Assembly (NCBI RefSeq): GCF_018449635.1
Contig: NZ_JAAVUV010000008.1
Location: 270,870 to 334,869 of the forward strand
DNA: 64,000 bases
Direction: 5' to 3'
DNA from: Caballeronia sp. dw_276
Lineage (GTDB): Bacteria > Pseudomonadota > Gammaproteobacteria > Burkholderiales > Burkholderiaceae
This document shows positions 8,649 to 17,782 of this stretch, piece by piece. The position numbers and the translations under genes were made by a program. Numbering within the stretch: position 1 is the first letter of the stretch; every line of letters starts with the position of its first letter. A model generated the notes under the pieces. It saw only the letters and a list, made by a program, of their open reading frames with translations, was not told the DNA's origin and did no database searches.

Positions 8649-9589
8649 CGTGCATCTCTCAAGCGCAACGCGCGGCTGCGAACATAGAACACGGGCGCGA
8701 GGATCGCAAGCACGGTGACCAGCAAAACGATCGATGCCGCCGATGCCAGCCCCAGATTCGCGCGCCCGAACAGATAGTCCATGATGAACTTCGCGGGCAC
8801 TTCGCTCGCGGTGCCGGGGCCGCCTTGCGTCATTGCAACGACAGCGTCGTAGAGCTTGATGACCATCACGAAAAGCAGGATGAACGCAGTTGAAATCGAT
8901 GCGCCGAGCATCGGGATCACGATGCTCACATACACCCGCCAACGCGGAATGCCATCTATACGCGCTGCCTTCCAGATCTCTTCATCAATGCCGCGCAAAC
9001 CCGCAAGCAAGAGCGCCATTACCAGCCCCGACGCCTGCCACACGGTCGCGATCACGAGGGTGTAGACCACTTTGTCCTGATCGACGATCCAGTCGAACCG
9101 CGCATGCGTAAAGCCGATTCTGTGCAGCACCTCCTGAATCCCGAGTTGCGGATTCAGGATCCACTGCCAGACAAGACCGGTCGCCACGAACGACATTGCA
9201 TAGGGATATAAAAACACCGTGCGTAACGCGCCCTCGCCCACCACCTTCTGATCGATAAACACCGCCAGCAGCAATCCGATCGCAAGACACACGACGATAA
9301 ACAACACCCCGTAGATCACGATGTTCTGCAACGACAACATCCATCGGTCGTTGTTGAAGAGCCTCACATACTGCGAGACGCCCGCGAAGCTCGTGGACGC
9401 GAACGTACGCGAGTTCGTGAACGACGTGCGCAAGCTCCATAACATCGTGCCGAGATACGCAAACACGACGGTCAGCGCAAGCGGAACGAGCGCAATGTAA
9501 GCGGCCAATGGAAACCGCTTTCTCAGCGGTTTCCTTTTCGCATGCCTTGCGGCGGGGCGCAGGGCTTTGTCGGCGGGCGTCACGGCCAT
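8645..9589 (-). CDS. carbohydrate ABC transporter permease (MalF type)
   Basis: The 314-residue protein has a basic N-terminal tail (KRKPLRKR) followed by about six hydrophobic segments and the EAA-type loop (IWKAARIDGIPRWRVYVSIV). It forms the sugar channel with the MalG-type permease. Its start overlaps the last base of the binding-protein stop codon (TGATG), so the genes are tightly coupled. Confidence 0.9.
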   Translation of the reverse strand: MAVTPADKALRPAARHAKRKPLRKRFPLAAYIALVPLALTVVFAYLGTMLWSLRTSFTNSRTFASTSFAGVSQYVRLFNNDRWMLSLQNIVIYGVLFIVVCLAIGLLLAVFIDQKVVGEGALRTVFLYPYAMSFVATGLVWQWILNPQLGIQEVLHRIGFTHARFDWIVDQDKVVYTLVIATVWQASGLVMALLLAGLRGIDEEIWKAARIDGIPRWRVYVSIVIPMLGASISTAFILLFVMVIKLYDAVVAMTQGGPGTASEVPAKFIMDYLFGRANLGLASAASIVLLVTVLAILAPVFYVRSRALRLRDAR

Positions 9590-10824
9590 CAGCTTTTGAG
9601 CCCGCTCGCGAAGGCCTTTTGTGCATCCTCAACCGACTGGTTCTTGTTCCAGAAGTTGGTGATGACGTCCTGCAATGCACCGTTGATATCCGGCGGCGTC
9701 AGCATTTCCGGATTCGGCAATTGCCGAGACTTGTCCTTCATGATCGCGATACCCATCTTCGCGCACATGTCGAGGCTCGAATCGTCGATGTCCGAACGAA
9801 TCGGAATCGAGCCCTTCTTCGCGCTGAACGCAACCTGCGCAGCCGGCGATGTCATCACTGTCGCCAGAAGCTTCTGCGCCTTGATCGCGTTGGCGTCGTC
9901 GGTCTTGGGGAACACGAAGGCGTCGCCGGCCACCAGATATGGCGAATGCGGACCGAAGCCCGGGAAGCAGCCGAAATCCTTGCCGGCAGATTGTTTCGCC
10001 GCAACGAACTCGCCCTTCGCCCAGTCGCCCATGATCTGCACGCCGGCCTTGCCCGAGATAACAAGCGCTGTTGCGTCGTTCCAGTTGCGTCCCGGCGAAC
10101 CCGGATCGATGTAGTTATGCAGCCGCTTGAACTGCGTTAGCACTCTCTTGAAGGCATCGGATTTGACTGCGTTCACATCGCGATCACGATAGATCTTCAA
10201 ATACAGGTCGGGGCCGCCGACATCCGCAAATACGGCATCGAACGTTATCTTTTCCTGCCATGCCTGGCCGCCGAGCGCGAGCGGGATCACGCCGGCTGCT
10301 TTCAGCTTGTCGAGGTCCGCGATGAATTCGTCGTAAGTAGCGGGTTCTTTCGTGATGCCGGCCTTCTGGAACGCCGGCTTCGAATAGAAGAACCAGGCGG
10401 GCATGTGGATATCGACGGGCGCCGCGTAATAGTGACCATTGGACTTGATGCTCTCGATGATCGATGGCGGAAAGGTCTTGTCCCAGTTCTCTTTGGCCGC
10501 GACATCGTCGACGTTGTTCAACAGACCCTGGTCGATGATGTCGTGAAATTGCTTCGATGTATTGAATTGCGCGGCGGTCGGCGGATCGCCGCCCATGATG
10601 CGGTTCAACGCCGTCGAGCGCGCCTGGTCGGCGCCAGCCACGGCGTTGTCGACCCACAGGCCGCCGGCCTTGTTGTAGGCATCGGCGAATTGCTTGATGG
10701 CGGCCGATTCACCGCCCGACGTCCACCAGTGAATCACGGTGGCTTTCAACGGATCGGCGTGCGCCGCGCTCGAGGCCGCAACGGCGGCAATGACACTGAC
10801 AACCAACTTCTTCATGCGGTTCAT
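9589..10824 (-). CDS. carbohydrate ABC transporter substrate-binding protein
   Basis: The 411-residue extracellular solute-binding protein (family 1) carries a Sec signal peptide (residues 1-23, ending SSAAHA). The mature N-terminus (TVIHWWTSGGES) and internal aromatic residues are typical of disaccharide/oligosaccharide binders. It lies 70 bp downstream of the GH1 glucosidase, so cellobiose or another beta-glucoside is the likely ligand, but this is inferred from context. A GGAG RBS precedes the start. Confidence 0.9.
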   Translation of the reverse strand: MNRMKKLVVSVIAAVAASSAAHADPLKATVIHWWTSGGESAAIKQFADAYNKAGGLWVDNAVAGADQARSTALNRIMGGDPPTAAQFNTSKQFHDIIDQGLLNNVDDVAAKENWDKTFPPSIIESIKSNGHYYAAPVDIHMPAWFFYSKPAFQKAGITKEPATYDEFIADLDKLKAAGVIPLALGGQAWQEKITFDAVFADVGGPDLYLKIYRDRDVNAVKSDAFKRVLTQFKRLHNYIDPGSPGRNWNDATALVISGKAGVQIMGDWAKGEFVAAKQSAGKDFGCFPGFGPHSPYLVAGDAFVFPKTDDANAIKAQKLLATVMTSPAAQVAFSAKKGSIPIRSDIDDSSLDMCAKMGIAIMKDKSRQLPNPEMLTPPDINGALQDVITNFWNKNQSVEDAQKAFASGLKS

Positions 10825-10894
10825 TGAGTCTCCTCCGGGCTGTCTCGCCCATGTGGTCCAACGGAATCGGCACTGATGCTCGGGTTAGGTGCAG

Positions 10895-12274
10895 TTATGC
10901 GCGGGCGTTACGCTCCTCGAGGAACTTCGCGATCAGTTCAGCGCTGCGTTTGAACGTGCGCTTCTGCGTCTTGTAGTCCACATGAACCACGCCGAAACGA
11001 CGCTCATAACCAAAGGCCCATTCGAAGTTGTCCATCAGCGACCAGATGAAGTACCCGCGTACGTCCACGCCCGCCTTGATTGCGCTATCAACGGCTGCGA
11101 GATGGCGCTTGATGAACGAGATGCGTTGTTCATCGTTCACCTGGCCATCGACTACCTCGTCGTCCGACGCCATGCCATTCTCGGTAATGTAGATGGGCGG
11201 CAATTGCGGGTACGTCTTGTGGAATCCGATCAGCAGGTCGCGCAGTCCATCGGGATAAACCTCCCAACCCATTTGCGTGCGCTCTACGCCTTCCAGCGGC
11301 ACTTCAGTGAAGCCATGCGCGCCATCGCTTTTGACGTTGGTGCGGAAGTAATAGTTGATGCCGAGAAAATCCAGCGGCGTGCCGATGGTCTCCATATCGC
11401 CATCCAGAACCAGCGGTTCCGTACCCGGCCACAACTCGAAAAGATCCTTGGGATAGGACTTCTTCAATAGCAGATCGAGAACCCATGCGTTGTGCTGGAC
11501 TTCGAACAGGTGAGCCGCGTGCTTGTCGGCGGCGCTGTCGGTTTCGGCCGAGCTCTTGCCCATGTTCGCGACAATGCCGATCAGCGAGCCGGGATCGTTC
11601 GCCCGCAAGACCTCGACGGCCTTGCCGTGCGCGAGCAGCAGATGGTGCATTGCTTGCGTGGCGTAGCGGCCATTGGCCAGACCGGGCGCATGATGTCCGT
11701 TGCCATATCCCAGGAACGCGGAGCACCACGGTTCGTTGAGGGTGGCCCATGCATCGACCTGGCCTTTGAGCTCGCGGCTCATCAAGTCAGCGTATTCCGC
11801 AAACCGATAAACAATGTCGCGATTCAACCATCCGCCACGGTCTTCCAGATACTGCGGCAAGTCCCAGTGATACAGCGTGACGAAGACCTTGAGCCCCTTC
11901 TCTTTCAGGCGCCCGACGAGCTTTTTGTAGAAATCGATGCCCTTCTGGTTCGGCCGGCCCGCTTCGTCCATCACGCGCGGCCATGCAATCGAAAGGCGGT
12001 AGCCGTCGACATTGAGCGCCGACAGCAGATCGAGATCCGATTCCCAACGATGATAGTGGTCGCAGGCCACCGCGCCTGTGTCGCTGGCAAGCACCTTGCC
12101 TGGCGTGGCGGAGAACGTGTCCCAGATCGATGGAAGCCGGCCGTCTTCATCGACTGCGCCTTCGATCTGGTACGAAGCGGTCGCGGCGCCGAGCAGGAAA
12201 TCGCGTCGCCAGAGGGCGGAATCGGCGGGTGGGGAAAACGGATCGCTGGAAACAACGGATGCGTCGAGTGCCAC
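10895..12274 (-). CDS. GH1 beta-glucosidase
   Basis: The 459-residue GH1 enzyme hydrolyses terminal beta-D-glucosides with retention. The acid/base Glu is in TLNEPW (E181) and the nucleophile in YITENG (E365); the N-terminal FLLGAATASYQIEGA and C-terminal SLMDNFEWAFGY signatures are also present. There is no signal peptide, so it is probably cytoplasmic and acts on imported oligosaccharides. An ORF extends to 12355, but the GTG at 12274 has AGGAG 5 nt upstream and lies downstream of the operator, so I take it as the start. It is the first gene of the operon with the CUT1 ABC importer and LacI repressor. Confidence 0.93.
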   Translation of the reverse strand: MALDASVVSSDPFSPPADSALWRRDFLLGAATASYQIEGAVDEDGRLPSIWDTFSATPGKVLASDTGAVACDHYHRWESDLDLLSALNVDGYRLSIAWPRVMDEAGRPNQKGIDFYKKLVGRLKEKGLKVFVTLYHWDLPQYLEDRGGWLNRDIVYRFAEYADLMSRELKGQVDAWATLNEPWCSAFLGYGNGHHAPGLANGRYATQAMHHLLLAHGKAVEVLRANDPGSLIGIVANMGKSSAETDSAADKHAAHLFEVQHNAWVLDLLLKKSYPKDLFELWPGTEPLVLDGDMETIGTPLDFLGINYYFRTNVKSDGAHGFTEVPLEGVERTQMGWEVYPDGLRDLLIGFHKTYPQLPPIYITENGMASDDEVVDGQVNDEQRISFIKRHLAAVDSAIKAGVDVRGYFIWSLMDNFEWAFGYERRFGVVHVDYKTQKRTFKRSAELIAKFLEERNARA

Positions 12275-12297
12275 GGAAACTCCTGTAGATCGGTGGA

Positions 12298-12322
12298 GTG
12301 GAAGCGCTTCCACAAGCGCTTG
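12298..12322 (-). promoter_or_regulatory. LacI/GalR-type operator(s) upstream of the beta-glucosidase operon
   Basis: GTGGAAGCGCTTCCAC at 12298-12313 is a perfect 16-bp palindrome with the central CG typical of LacI/GalR operators. A second 10-bp palindrome, CAAGCGCTTG (12313-12322), has its centre 12 bp away. Both lie 24-48 bp upstream of the GTG start and downstream of a plausible minus-strand -10 (TTTAAT, 12341-12346). The LacI-type gene at the operon end is the obvious regulator. Confidence 0.8.
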
Positions 12323-12486
12323 CGAACGATAGCAGCGCCGATTAAACAGGGGCAATCCGGGTTTGTATGGATGCGGGGGGGATGACGCGGCGAAGTGGTG
12401 AGCGGCGTGGACGACGGCGCCAAAGGCGGCTAGCCGATCACCACGCCCCCGTCGGAATCAAGCTTTGTACTTGGCAAGCTCCACGC

Positions 12487-13680
12487 TCACCTGGCGCACG
12501 CCACGGGAATCCGTGCGACAAAACACGTCCCCGCTTCCGCCGATGAACTCACCGACAACAACCCGCCATGGTCCTTCACGATCTGCGAGCAGATGTAAAG
12601 GCCAAGCCCAAGGCCGCCGCCCGGCTGGCTGGTCGCGGGACGCCAGTACGGTTCGAAGACCTTTTGCAGGTCCTCCAGCACAATTGGGTAACCCGAGTTC
12701 GACACGCTGATGACCAGGTCGTCCGCCTCGACGCAGGCATCGACAAGAACCGGTTTATCTGGCGCGCCGTGATGCAGCGCGTTGGCAAGCAGGTTCGACA
12801 ACAACTGCTGCACGCGGCCGCGGTCGCAATCGATGCTGCGGTTGATCTCGATATGTTCCAGCACAACGCGCCCCGGGTTCGCTGTGCGCAGTTCCGCGAC
12901 GATATCGGCAAGCGCATCGGCTATGTCCCTGGCAGGAGCGAGCGTGACGCCCAGCCCGCCGCCGAGCCGGCCGCGCGCGAAGTCGAGAACGTCGTCGATC
13001 AGCCGTGACATGCGCTTGGTCGTCGTGCGCAGACGTGTCCCAAGCGACACGAGGCCTGGGTCGTCGCGACGGGTCAGAAGCTCGGCGGTTGCGCCGACAG
13101 CCGCAAGCGGATTGCGCAAATCATGACCCAGCACCGCGATGAACTGCTCCCGCAACTCGGCCGTCGCCCGTTCGTCCAGCAGCGCGGCTTCGGTCGCCGA
13201 GCGTTCGCGTTCGCTGTCGAGTTGCAGCGCGATCAGCTCGGCGAAGAGCGTGAACATGGTGAGCGTGCGAGTATCGGACACAACGGCCGGACGCGGATCG
13301 ATTGCACACAGATTGCCGAAATACTCGCCGTTGGGCAGGATGATCGGCACCGATATATAACTTTCGATGTTATAGATGCGCGGCGTGTGATGATTCTGGT
13401 AGACCGGATCGGCGCTGGCGTGATCCACGACGATCGGCACGCGCCGCGCCCGCGATTCGCTGCATAGCGTGGTGTGGACGTCGAGCTGGCCGCCGGCCAC
13501 GAGCCCGAATTCGATGTTGTCCTGTACCGCGCACGCGGTCCAGGTTCCCTCGGTGACGCGCGCGACCGCAGCGAACCCGAGCCCGGTATTCTTGCAGATG
13601 ACGCGCAGCATGGACGGCACCGCGCCGATGCGCGCCACCGCAGCCACGTCGCGGGCGATATCGTTGTCGCTATCACTCAT
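12487..13680 (-). CDS. GAF-domain sensor histidine kinase
   Basis: The 397-residue protein has an N-terminal GAF domain (about 20-155), a HisKA dimerisation helix with the H-box VLGHDLRNPLAA (His186) and a C-terminal HATPase with N-box (SNLLANALHHG) and G-box (GGGLGLGLYICSQIV). No membrane segments are visible, so it is a soluble sensor, as in phytochrome-like kinases; GAF ligand or chromophore is unknown. It is divergent from kaiC with a 324-bp shared upstream region. No response regulator gene accompanies it; the REC domain of the nearby hybrid kinase is a possible partner (inference). Confidence 0.88.
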   Translation of the reverse strand: MSDSDNDIARDVAAVARIGAVPSMLRVICKNTGLGFAAVARVTEGTWTACAVQDNIEFGLVAGGQLDVHTTLCSESRARRVPIVVDHASADPVYQNHHTPRIYNIESYISVPIILPNGEYFGNLCAIDPRPAVVSDTRTLTMFTLFAELIALQLDSERERSATEAALLDERATAELREQFIAVLGHDLRNPLAAVGATAELLTRRDDPGLVSLGTRLRTTTKRMSRLIDDVLDFARGRLGGGLGVTLAPARDIADALADIVAELRTANPGRVVLEHIEINRSIDCDRGRVQQLLSNLLANALHHGAPDKPVLVDACVEADDLVISVSNSGYPIVLEDLQKVFEPYWRPATSQPGGGLGLGLYICSQIVKDHGGLLSVSSSAEAGTCFVARIPVACAR

Positions 13681-14004
13681 GTGCGCGCGCTAGGATAAAA
13701 AAAAGGAGTTGCATTAGCGTCGGAATTTTAGCCTCAGGCACTGGAGTCCATGGTGCTAACCGGTCTGGATTGTGCGACGGACCACAAAAAAGTGCGCTCA
13801 TCTGCCATGCTGTGTTTTGCAAGCCGCCGTGATTGTTGCTATTTTCCCCGGATTATCGGCTTCACGCATGAATGGAACGGCGCGTAACGCAGAATATGCT
13901 GCGCAGTCATACAACGTGCTAACACGATACAACATGCAGCGCCGCAGCGGCTCGATACCGAAACCCAAGATGTTCCCGTACCTACATTTTTACAAAGAAG
14001 AACA
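13681..14004. other. intergenic region between divergent GAF kinase and kaiC
   Basis: These 324 bp should hold both divergent promoters. I see no gene I would support: a 78-codon frame here ends on the kaiC start and has no recognisable domain. The sequence AAAGAAGAAC just before the kaiC ATG may be a weak RBS. No clear palindromic operator was found. Confidence 0.5.
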
Positions 14005-15687
14005 ATGACCGGAGCAGTCCTTTCCAAGTCGCCCACTGGCATCTCGGGTTTCGACGACGTGACCCTCGGCGGCTTGCCCCTCGGCCGCCCGACCCTGATG
14101 TGCGGCGCAGCCGGATGTGGCAAGACACTTTTTGCAATGACCTTTCTCGCCGAAGGCGTCATCAGATACGGTGAACACGGCGTACTGGTCAGCTTCGAGG
14201 AATCTGCGGCGGACCTGGCGGCCAACGTCGCGTCTCTCGGCTATGACGTGAATGCGTTGATCGAGGAGAAGAAGCTTGCCATCGATCACGTGAAGATCGA
14301 CCCGACCGTCATCGAGGAAACCGGCGAATACGACCTGGAAGGCCTGTTCGTACGCCTCGATTTCGCCATCCGGAGCGTGAACGCCAAGCGCGTGGTGCTC
14401 GACACACTTGAAGCATTGTTCGCAACCTTTCCGAACCCTGTGCTGCTGCGCGCGGAACTGCGGCGCCTCTTCGACTGGCTGAAAGAGCGTGGTGTTACGG
14501 CAATCGTGACGGCGGAGCGCGGCGCGGGCGGGCCGGGACAACTCACGCGTCATGGCATCGAGGAATACGTGTCCGACTGCGTGATCCTGCTCGACAACCG
14601 CGTTGAAAACCAGGTCAGCACGCGGCGCCTTAGGATCGTCAAATACCGCGGTTCGGCGCACGGAACCAACGAATATCCGTTTCTCATCGATACCACCGGC
14701 ATCAGCGTCCTGCCCATCACCTCGGCGGGCCTGTCGCATATCACGTCGAGCGAAACCACATCTACTGGAATTGGCGATCTCGACGCCATGCTGGGCGCAG
14801 GCGGGTATTTCGTGGGGTCGAGCGTGCTTGTTTCCGGGCTCGCCGGAACCGGCAAGACGACCTTCGCGGCCAAGTTCGTGGAGGCACGTTGCGCGCTTGG
14901 CGAGCGCACGCTGTGGTTCGCGTTCGAGGAATCGCCAGAACAGATCGTGCGGAACATGCGCTCGGTGGGCGTGGAACTTGCGCAGTACCTGGGGAACTCG
15001 CTGCAGATCGAATCGACACGGCCCAGCTTCTTTGGACTGGAAATGCACCTGGCGCGAATGGCGCGGGATATCCGGCAGTTCCAGCCCTCCGCCGTCGTTA
15101 TCGACCCGATATCGTCACTGCGCGGCGTTGAATCAGAGGTGCACGCGACATTGCTGCGGCTCGTCGACATGCTCAAGGCGCATGGCATTACCGCAATTTT
15201 TACCAGTCTCACGACCACCGATCAGGCATCGAGCATCAACGACCGCAGTATTTCGTCGCTGATGGACACATGGATTTCGCTGTCGCATGTGGAAACGAAC
15301 GGCGAGCGCAATCGGCTCGTGTACGTGCTGAAATCGCGCGGCATGGATCACTCCAATCAAGTACGCGAATATGAAATCAGCAAGGAAGGAATCGCCATGG
15401 TGCCGGCTTACGTGGGTCCGCGCGGCGTGCTGACCGGCTCAGCGCGGCTCGCGCAGGAAGTGCAGGAACGCGATGAGATCGTGGCGCGGGAAGAAGCCGT
15501 GCAGCAAAAGATGCGCGAGCTTGCGCGGCGCCGTAAAGTGGTCGAATTGCAGGTCGCCGAATTGCAGTCGACGCTTGAAGCCGAAGCGGCCGAGCTTGAC
15601 GCGCTCATTGCGCAACGCGACGAACGCGAACGCACTCGCGACGCCGACCGCGTTGAAATGGCACGTATCAGGCGCTCGAAGCAATGA
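14005..15687 (+). CDS. kaiC: KaiC-like double RecA-fold ATPase
   Basis: The 560-residue protein has two KaiC domains. CI has Walker A GAAGCGKT (34-41) and the catalytic-Glu pair FEES (64-67); CII has GLAGTGKT (about 278-285) and FEESPEQ. At the CII phosphorylation segment (INDRSISSLMDTW, about 411-423) the S431/T432 pair of cyanobacterial KaiC aligns with Ser417/Ser418, and T426 with Asn412. After CII there is a charged, Glu/Arg/Ala-rich coiled coil (about 485-560) in place of the cyanobacterial A-loop tail, and no kaiA is nearby. Known proteobacterial KaiC homologues work with KaiB and a histidine kinase in stress or timing responses; the same genes follow here. Confidence 0.92.
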   Translation: MTGAVLSKSPTGISGFDDVTLGGLPLGRPTLMCGAAGCGKTLFAMTFLAEGVIRYGEHGVLVSFEESAADLAANVASLGYDVNALIEEKKLAIDHVKIDPTVIEETGEYDLEGLFVRLDFAIRSVNAKRVVLDTLEALFATFPNPVLLRAELRRLFDWLKERGVTAIVTAERGAGGPGQLTRHGIEEYVSDCVILLDNRVENQVSTRRLRIVKYRGSAHGTNEYPFLIDTTGISVLPITSAGLSHITSSETTSTGIGDLDAMLGAGGYFVGSSVLVSGLAGTGKTTFAAKFVEARCALGERTLWFAFEESPEQIVRNMRSVGVELAQYLGNSLQIESTRPSFFGLEMHLARMARDIRQFQPSAVVIDPISSLRGVESEVHATLLRLVDMLKAHGITAIFTSLTTTDQASSINDRSISSLMDTWISLSHVETNGERNRLVYVLKSRGMDHSNQVREYEISKEGIAMVPAYVGPRGVLTGSARLAQEVQERDEIVAREEAVQQKMRELARRRKVVELQVAELQSTLEAEAAELDALIAQRDERERTRDADRVEMARIRRSKQ

Positions 15688-15764
15688 CCGGCCACGAATT
15701 TTTATTGCGCTATTTGCCCGCGCCGCGCAGGAGCCTGGACCTTCGCTCCGGGATTCGCTCATGA
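15684..15764 (+). other. 26-codon mini-ORF linking kaiC and kaiB by stop-start overlaps
   Basis: An ATG overlaps the kaiC stop (ATGA at 15684-15687), and this frame ends exactly on the kaiB start (ATGA at 15761-15764). Ribosomes leaving kaiC could thus be handed to kaiB. It may be a coupling leader or coincidence; the peptide resembles nothing I recognise. Confidence 0.35.
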
Positions 15765-16111
15765 GCGCCCGTCCCGTTGGCGCGGACAGTGGGCTTTCGC
15801 CGTCGGAGCCGCCGGCGAACCTGCTGGTGCTGCGCCTGTACGTAACGGGGAACACACATCGCTCCACGCGCGCCGTGGAGAACGCGCGGCGTCTGCTTGA
15901 AATCTACGCGGCAGGACGCTTCGAGCTTGAAGTCATCGATATCTATCTGCATCCCGAAGCCGCCATTGCCGCGCAGATCATCGCCGCGCCCACGCTGGTG
16001 AAGCTCAATCCCGGACCGCTGCGGCGGGTGATCGGCGACCTGTCGGATTCGGACAAGGTAATCGCCGCGCTCGGCCTGAACGCGCTCGCAAGCACATCCT
16101 TGAAGACCTGA
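15761..16111 (+). CDS. kaiB: KaiB-like protein
   Basis: The 116-residue protein carries the KaiB signature: LRLYVTGNTHRSTRAVEN at the start of the thioredoxin-like fold, then FELEVIDIYLHPEAA and IIAAPTLVKLNPGPLRRVIGDL. KaiB binds the KaiC CI ring; in cyanobacteria it switches fold to do so. Residues 1-20 (rich in Ala, Pro and Ser) precede the domain. The start was chosen because it overlaps the preceding mini-ORF stop; the frame is also open further upstream inside kaiC. The next kinase gene starts 6 bp after this stop, indicating one operon. Confidence 0.88.
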   Translation: MSARPVGADSGLSPSEPPANLLVLRLYVTGNTHRSTRAVENARRLLEIYAAGRFELEVIDIYLHPEAAIAAQIIAAPTLVKLNPGPLRRVIGDLSDSDKVIAALGLNALASTSLKT

Positions 16112-16116
16112 CGCGC

Positions 16117-17775
16117 ATGCCCGATCAATTCCGCGACCCGTCTGTCCTGTCGTCACTGGAAACCGCGTCCATCGATGAACTGCGCGAGCGGCTGCGCGAG
16201 GCTGAAGACACGCTCGACGCCATCCGCAGCGGCGCGGTGGACGCAGTCGTCGTGGGCAGCAACGAAGACAGCCGCATCTATACCCTTGAAAGTGCTGACC
16301 GGCCGTATCGCGTGCTGGTCGAGCAGATGCAGGAAGGTGCGGTCATGCTTTCGAGTGACGGCACGATTCTCTATGCGAACGAACACGCCGTGCAGTTGCT
16401 CGATCGCGAAGTGGAGCATGTCGTCGGCCGGGCGTTCAGCGCGTTCGTGCTTGAGGGCCAACATGCACGCTTGGCCGAACTGCTGCACGAAAGTGCGACC
16501 GGCACCGCGCGCGATGAACTCACGGTGTTGTCGGCAGGCGGCGAAACGCCGGTGTATTGCAGCTTCAAGGCGCTCGACGCCGAACGCGATCGCGACCGCC
16601 TGATCTGCGGCGTGATCTCCGACCTGTCCCAGCAACGGCAGATGGAAGCGCGTTTGCATCAGGCGCAAAAGATGGAAGCGGTTGGCCAACTGACAGGCGG
16701 TCTCGCGCACGATTTCAATAACCTGCTGCAAGCCATTCACGGCAATCTGGAACTGATCAAACGCATGCCGGCCGACTCCGGGCGCGTGCTCGGCTGGACC
16801 GGCAACGCCATGCGCGCGGTAAGCCGCGGCGCCAAGCTGACTGCGCAATTGCTGGCGTTCTCGCGCTCGCAGAAACTCGAATTGAAGGCGGTTGCCGTGG
16901 CGCAACTCGTGCACGGCATGGCGGATCTCTTCGATCGCACGCTGGGGGCATCGGTTGATTTGCGGCTGGAACTCACCGACGAAACCGCGCTCGTGATCGC
17001 CGATGCAACCCAGCTCGAACTCGCACTCCTCAATCTCGCGATCAACGCACGCGACGCCATGCCGTCGGGCGGCGTGCTGCGCATCGGCACGGTATCGAGG
17101 ACGATTGCGGACGACGCCGATCTCGCCGATGGCGACTACGTCGAGCTCAGCGTTGCCGATTCCGGCACCGGCATGCCCGCCGATGTCGCAGCACGCGCCT
17201 TCGAGCCGTTTTTCACGACCAAGGAACTGGGTGCGGGCACGGGTCTCGGACTCGCTCAGGTGTATGGCATCTGCCGGCAGGCGGGCGGCCATGCACGCAT
17301 TGAAAGCAGTCCGCATGGCACGCGCGTGTCGCTGTTTTTGCGCCGCTCGCCCGAGGTGCAGGCGGCGCAGGACCCATCAGCGGCATTGGTGGTCAACTCG
17401 AGCAATAAAACCGCGCCGCACATCCTGGTGGTCGACGACGATCCCGATGTGCGCGCGTTCATGGTGGAGACGCTCGTTTCGCTGGGGTATCAGGTGGACT
17501 CGGCGGCGAGTGGCCGTGCAGCGCTGGACATGATGGCCGAAGCGCAGCCTGACTTGCTGGTCCTCGATTTCGCAATGCCGCATCTGGACGGTGCGGCGGT
17601 CGCAAAGCTGGCACGCTCGAACGGTTACGTGATGCCGATCGTCTTTGCCAGCGGCTACGCGGACAGTTCGGCGCTCGATGCCGCCATGGGCACGAACATA
17701 TCGTTGTTGCGCAAACCGTTTTCGATTGCCCGCTTGTCGGCGGCGGTCGCCGCGGCGTTGTCGGCGGAACGCTGA
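16117..17775 (+). CDS. PAS-domain hybrid histidine kinase/response regulator
   Basis: The 552-residue soluble protein has an N-terminal helix (ELRERLREAEDTLDAIRS), a PAS domain (about 65-180), a HisKA H-box (GGLAHDFNNLLQ, His198), a HATPase domain (N-box NLAINARDAMPS, G-box GAGTGLGLAQVYG) and a C-terminal receiver domain with phospho-acceptor Asp484 (LVLDFAMPHL). It follows kaiB by 6 bp. KaiBC-coupled kinases of this layout occur in other non-cyanobacterial bacteria, so it is probably the output or input arm of the KaiBC module. The receiver may be phosphorylated by this kinase or the GAF kinase (inference). Confidence 0.88.
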   Translation: MPDQFRDPSVLSSLETASIDELRERLREAEDTLDAIRSGAVDAVVVGSNEDSRIYTLESADRPYRVLVEQMQEGAVMLSSDGTILYANEHAVQLLDREVEHVVGRAFSAFVLEGQHARLAELLHESATGTARDELTVLSAGGETPVYCSFKALDAERDRDRLICGVISDLSQQRQMEARLHQAQKMEAVGQLTGGLAHDFNNLLQAIHGNLELIKRMPADSGRVLGWTGNAMRAVSRGAKLTAQLLAFSRSQKLELKAVAVAQLVHGMADLFDRTLGASVDLRLELTDETALVIADATQLELALLNLAINARDAMPSGGVLRIGTVSRTIADDADLADGDYVELSVADSGTGMPADVAARAFEPFFTTKELGAGTGLGLAQVYGICRQAGGHARIESSPHGTRVSLFLRRSPEVQAAQDPSAALVVNSSNKTAPHILVVDDDPDVRAFMVETLVSLGYQVDSAASGRAALDMMAEAQPDLLVLDFAMPHLDGAAVAKLARSNGYVMPIVFASGYADSSALDAAMGTNISLLRKPFSIARLSAAVAAALSAER

Positions 17776-17782
17776 TTGAAGC

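Noticed and set aside
13772..14008. 78-codon ORF ending on the kaiC start
   Set aside because: No domain and no good RBS; it looks like part of the divergent regulatory region.
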